From: Roseiterribacter gracilis | GTDB taxonomy: Bacteria; Pseudomonadota; Alphaproteobacteria; BOG-932; Roseiterribacteraceae | Length of the DNA: 64,000 nt | NCBI GenBank assembly: GCA_018332375.1 | Contig: BOPV01000001.1 | Coordinates: 1,488,001-1,552,000 of the forward strand | Direction of reading: 5' to 3' | In this document: positions 62,216-64,000 of the stretch, piece by piece | How positions within the stretch are numbered: the first letter of the stretch is position 1 | Layout: every line of letters begins with the position of its first letter | The notes under the pieces: generated by a model | The model's database searches: none | Told to the model about the DNA's origin: nothing | Seen by the model: only the letters and a program-made list of their open reading frames with translations | Position numbers and translations under genes: made by a program

Positions 62216-62650
62216 ATGGTACGCGTCGTCAATATCGATCACCTGTCGGTCCGCGTCAGCAACTTCGCCAAGTCCAAAGACTTCTACGGCAAGCTGTTCG
62301 CGTTTCTCGGCTTCGATGTGCTCGACGAATATGAAGGGGCGATCGGCTGGACCAATGGCAAGACGCGCTATTGGATCGGGCAAGCTGACAAGAAGGGAAC
62401 GACATCCAAGCACCGGATCGGTGATGTCGGCTTTCACCATTACGCGTTCGAGCTGCGCAGCCGCAAAGACGTCGACAAGCTCCAGCGCTTCTTGAAAGAG
62501 GAGCTCAAGGCCAAGATCGTCGACCCGACCGCCGAGTATTACGACGACTATTACGCCGTCTTCTTCCTCGACCCGGACGGGCTGAAACTTGAAGGAATGA
62601 AGTTCGGCGAGAAGAAAACTGCGCAAAAGAAGAAACGCAAAACCGGCTGA
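62216..62650 (+). CDS. VOC-superfamily (glyoxalase/dioxygenase-like) protein
   Basis: 144 aa from the ATG at 62216, after ACGGAGACAG. Two beta-alpha-beta-beta-beta modules: 'NIDHLSVRVSNFAKSKDFYG' (about 6-25; metal His in 'DHLSV') and 'GFHHYAFELRSRKDVDKLQ' (about 72-90; metal His), with the C-terminal 'FFLDPDGLKLEGMKF' holding the metal Glu. A Lys-rich tail follows. Glyoxalase, fosfomycin-resistance and ring-cleaving dioxygenase branches are not distinguishable here. Confidence 0.82.
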   Translation: MVRVVNIDHLSVRVSNFAKSKDFYGKLFAFLGFDVLDEYEGAIGWTNGKTRYWIGQADKKGTTSKHRIGDVGFHHYAFELRSRKDVDKLQRFLKEELKAKIVDPTAEYYDDYYAVFFLDPDGLKLEGMKFGEKKTAQKKKRKTG

Positions 62651-62723
62651 TGGACGGGATCGCTTTCCCTAATCGGCGCTTCCGTGCCCTACTCGACGCC
62701 TCGCCGTTGCTATGGAGGGTCGG

Positions 62724-63224
62724 ATGTCCATGGGTCTTGCGCTGCTCACCTTGTTTCATACGGCGTTGAGCATTGTCGCCTTGCTGATCGGGATCGTGGT
62801 TGTCGCCGATCTCATGCAAGGCACGACGGTGCCGCGTTGGAATCGTCCGTTTCTGATCACCGCCATCGCTACCAGCCTCACGGGCTTCTTCTTTCCGATT
62901 ACGCAGATCCTGCCGTCGCACATTGTCGGCGGCGTTGCGCTGGTCGTGCTTGCGGGCACGCTGCTGGCGCAATTCACCTTCGGTCTGCGCGGTGCGTTTC
63001 GCTCGCTCTATATTGCGGGCCTGGTCGCCAGCGAGTTCTTTTTGACCTTCGTGCTGGTGGCGCAACTCTATCTGCGCGTACCCGGCCTGCATGCGCTGGC
63101 GCCGACCGGCAGCGAGCCCGCCTTCGGCATCACGCAGCTCGTTGTGCTGCTGTTCTTTGTCTATGCCGGCTTCGTCGCGGTTCGCCGTGCACGCAGCGGC
63201 GGCATGGTCGGCGTACACGCCTGA
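62724..63224 (+). CDS. Membrane protein, unknown function
   Basis: 166 aa from the ATG at 62724, which lies 5 nt after GGAGGG; an ATG at 62712 is the alternative. Four hydrophobic segments (about 5-30, 48-68, 78-98 and 108-130, with a further one near 142-160) indicate an inner-membrane protein. Not recognised. A GC hairpin follows its stop. Confidence 0.65.
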   Translation: MSMGLALLTLFHTALSIVALLIGIVVVADLMQGTTVPRWNRPFLITAIATSLTGFFFPITQILPSHIVGGVALVVLAGTLLAQFTFGLRGAFRSLYIAGLVASEFFLTFVLVAQLYLRVPGLHALAPTGSEPAFGITQLVVLLFFVYAGFVAVRRARSGGMVGVHA

Positions 63225-63232
63225 TCCTGGGC

Positions 63233-63258
63233 GGCGCGGCGTCACAAGACGTCGCGCC
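63233..63258. terminator. GC hairpin after the membrane-protein gene
   Basis: An 11-bp stem with one G-T pair joins 63233-63243 to 63248-63258 with loop ACAA. No T-run follows (GGCCCGAAAAAGG), so termination is only possible, not clear. Confidence 0.4.
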
Positions 63259-63336
63259 GGCCCGAAAAAGGTCGAAAGTCGGCGGTTTCCGTACTAGGTA
63301 ACCCGCACCTGCCCCACCGATTGCCCGACCTCGCTC

Positions 63337-64000
63337 GTGATTTCCCACTCACCGCACCTGCTGTCCATCGCACCGATGATGGAATGGACCGACCGGCATT
63401 GCCGGTACTTCCATCGCCTGATTGCGCCTGATGCGTTCCTCTATACCGAGATGATTGCGACCGGCGCGATCAATCGCGGCGATGCGGCGCGCCATCTCGC
63501 CTTCGATACGAGCGAGCATCCGGTGGCGTTGCAGCTTGGCGGCGCCGATCCGAAACAGCTGGCAATCGCCGCCGCCGCCGGCGCAGCGTTCGGCTATGAC
63601 GAGATCAATCTGAATTGCGGCTGCCCCAGCGACCGCGTGCAAGCCGCGCGCTTCGGTGCGTGCCTGATGGGCGAAGCGGCACTGGTCGCGGACATCGTGC
63701 GCGCCATGCGCGACGCGCAGCCGAAACCGGTGACGGTCAAACATCGCATCGGCATCGACCCCGGATCAGGGTCCGGGGCAAGCGACTCGTACGAGTTCGT
63801 GCGCGACTTCGTCGGCACCGTCGCCGAAGCGGGCTGCACGTTGTTTGTCGTGCATGCGCGCATCGCAATCCTGTCGGGCCTGTCGCCGAAAGAGAACCGC
63901 GAAGTGCCGCCGCTGCGCTACGAGATCGCGCATCGTTTGAAGCGCGACTTCCCGGATTTCACCTTCGTGCTGAATGGCGGGCTGACCGAGGTCGAAACGG
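63337..64000 (+). CDS. dusA: tRNA-dihydrouridine synthase A (3' truncated by window edge)
   Basis: Frame open from the GTG at 63337 to the window end (221 codons). DusA is a flavoenzyme reducing U20/20a in tRNAs. Motifs: 'SIAPMMEWTDRHCRYFHRL' (about 9-27), 'LQLGGADPKQLAIAA', 'DEINLNCGCPSDRVQAARFG' (catalytic Cys in CGCPS, about 93), 'VTVKHRIGID' and 'LSGLSPKENREVPPLRY'. Between 'RIGID' and 'DSYEF' lie about seven extra residues (PGSGSGAS) that E. coli DusA lacks, encoded by a palindromic repeat at 63759-63778. The rest of the gene is outside the window. Confidence 0.93.
   Translation, partial: MISHSPHLLSIAPMMEWTDRHCRYFHRLIAPDAFLYTEMIATGAINRGDAARHLAFDTSEHPVALQLGGADPKQLAIAAAAGAAFGYDEINLNCGCPSDRVQAARFGACLMGEAALVADIVRAMRDAQPKPVTVKHRIGIDPGSGSGASDSYEFVRDFVGTVAEAGCTLFVVHARIAILSGLSPKENREVPPLRYEIAHRLKRDFPDFTFVLNGGLTEVET
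63759..63778. repeat. In-frame palindromic repeat within dusA
   Basis: CCCCGGA (63759-63765) and TCCGGGG (63772-63778) flank a 6-nt loop. CCCCGGATCA...TCCGGGG is a palindrome of the type scattered through many alphaproteobacterial genomes. Here it is translated as PGSGSG inside an otherwise conserved loop of DusA and keeps the frame. Confidence 0.65.

Overview
The window is a gene-dense, high-GC stretch of an alphaproteobacterial chromosome. It most resembles the Rhodospirillales or a related deep alphaproteobacterial order; I cannot name a genus from sequence alone. The placement rests on conserved gene order (glnD, murJ, trpS; miaB-phoH-ybeY-corC-lnt-XRE-metK-trmB; rimP-nusA-ylxR-infB-rbfA-truB-rpsO-pnp), an alphaproteobacterial SAM-II riboswitch before metZ, a MucR regulator, an OlsB/OlsA ornithine-lipid pair, Irr, and the alphaproteobacterium-specific TIGR02186 family. 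Most genes are core. No rRNA, tRNA, CRISPR array, insertion sequence or replication origin was seen, and no gap without a gene exceeds about 230 bp.

Layout. 1-3.3 kb: two TonB C-terminal-domain proteins, metZ under a SAM-II riboswitch with an intrinsic terminator, and an unrecognised minus-strand gene. 3.4-6.1 kb: glnD. 6.2-13.75 kb: an accessory block lying between glnD and murJ. It holds an AT-richer ATPase/DUF4435 pair resembling the PARIS (AriA/AriB) anti-phage system, two small genes around an XRE regulator, a membrane protein, and an ABC-importer operon carrying an LprI-like gene. 13.8-19.2 kb: murJ-trpS, a TauE/SafE exporter with its TIGR02186 partner, a universal stress protein and an Nfu scaffold. 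19.3-25 kb: an EamA exporter, a divergent deacetylase-like protein, a TsaB-RimI fusion, MucR and OlsB-OlsA. 25-42.2 kb: a nearly unbroken tRNA/ribosome/translation superoperon from miaB to pnp, closed by a strong terminator.

42.2-54 kb looks like a nutrient-acquisition locus: a LysR regulator divergent from a TonB-dependent receptor, an adenosine deaminase, a nucleoside hydrolase, a complete polyamine/iron-type ABC importer and a glycerophosphodiester phosphodiesterase. Purine nucleoside scavenging is the simplest reading, but this is inference. 54-64 kb: a nitronate-monooxygenase-like flavoprotein, Irr, a TetR regulator with a clear palindromic operator shared with a divergent membrane gene, small enzymes, a PEP-CTERM secreted protein whose ribosome-binding site lies inside a hairpin, and the 5' part of dusA, which carries an in-frame palindromic repeat.

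The strongest leads are the PARIS-like pair at the glnD/murJ junction, the palindromic insertion in dusA, the RBS-sequestering hairpin before the PEP-CTERM gene, two copies of a TIR-bounded intergenic repeat placed between convergent genes, and tiny overlapping cistrons at both ends of rbfA.
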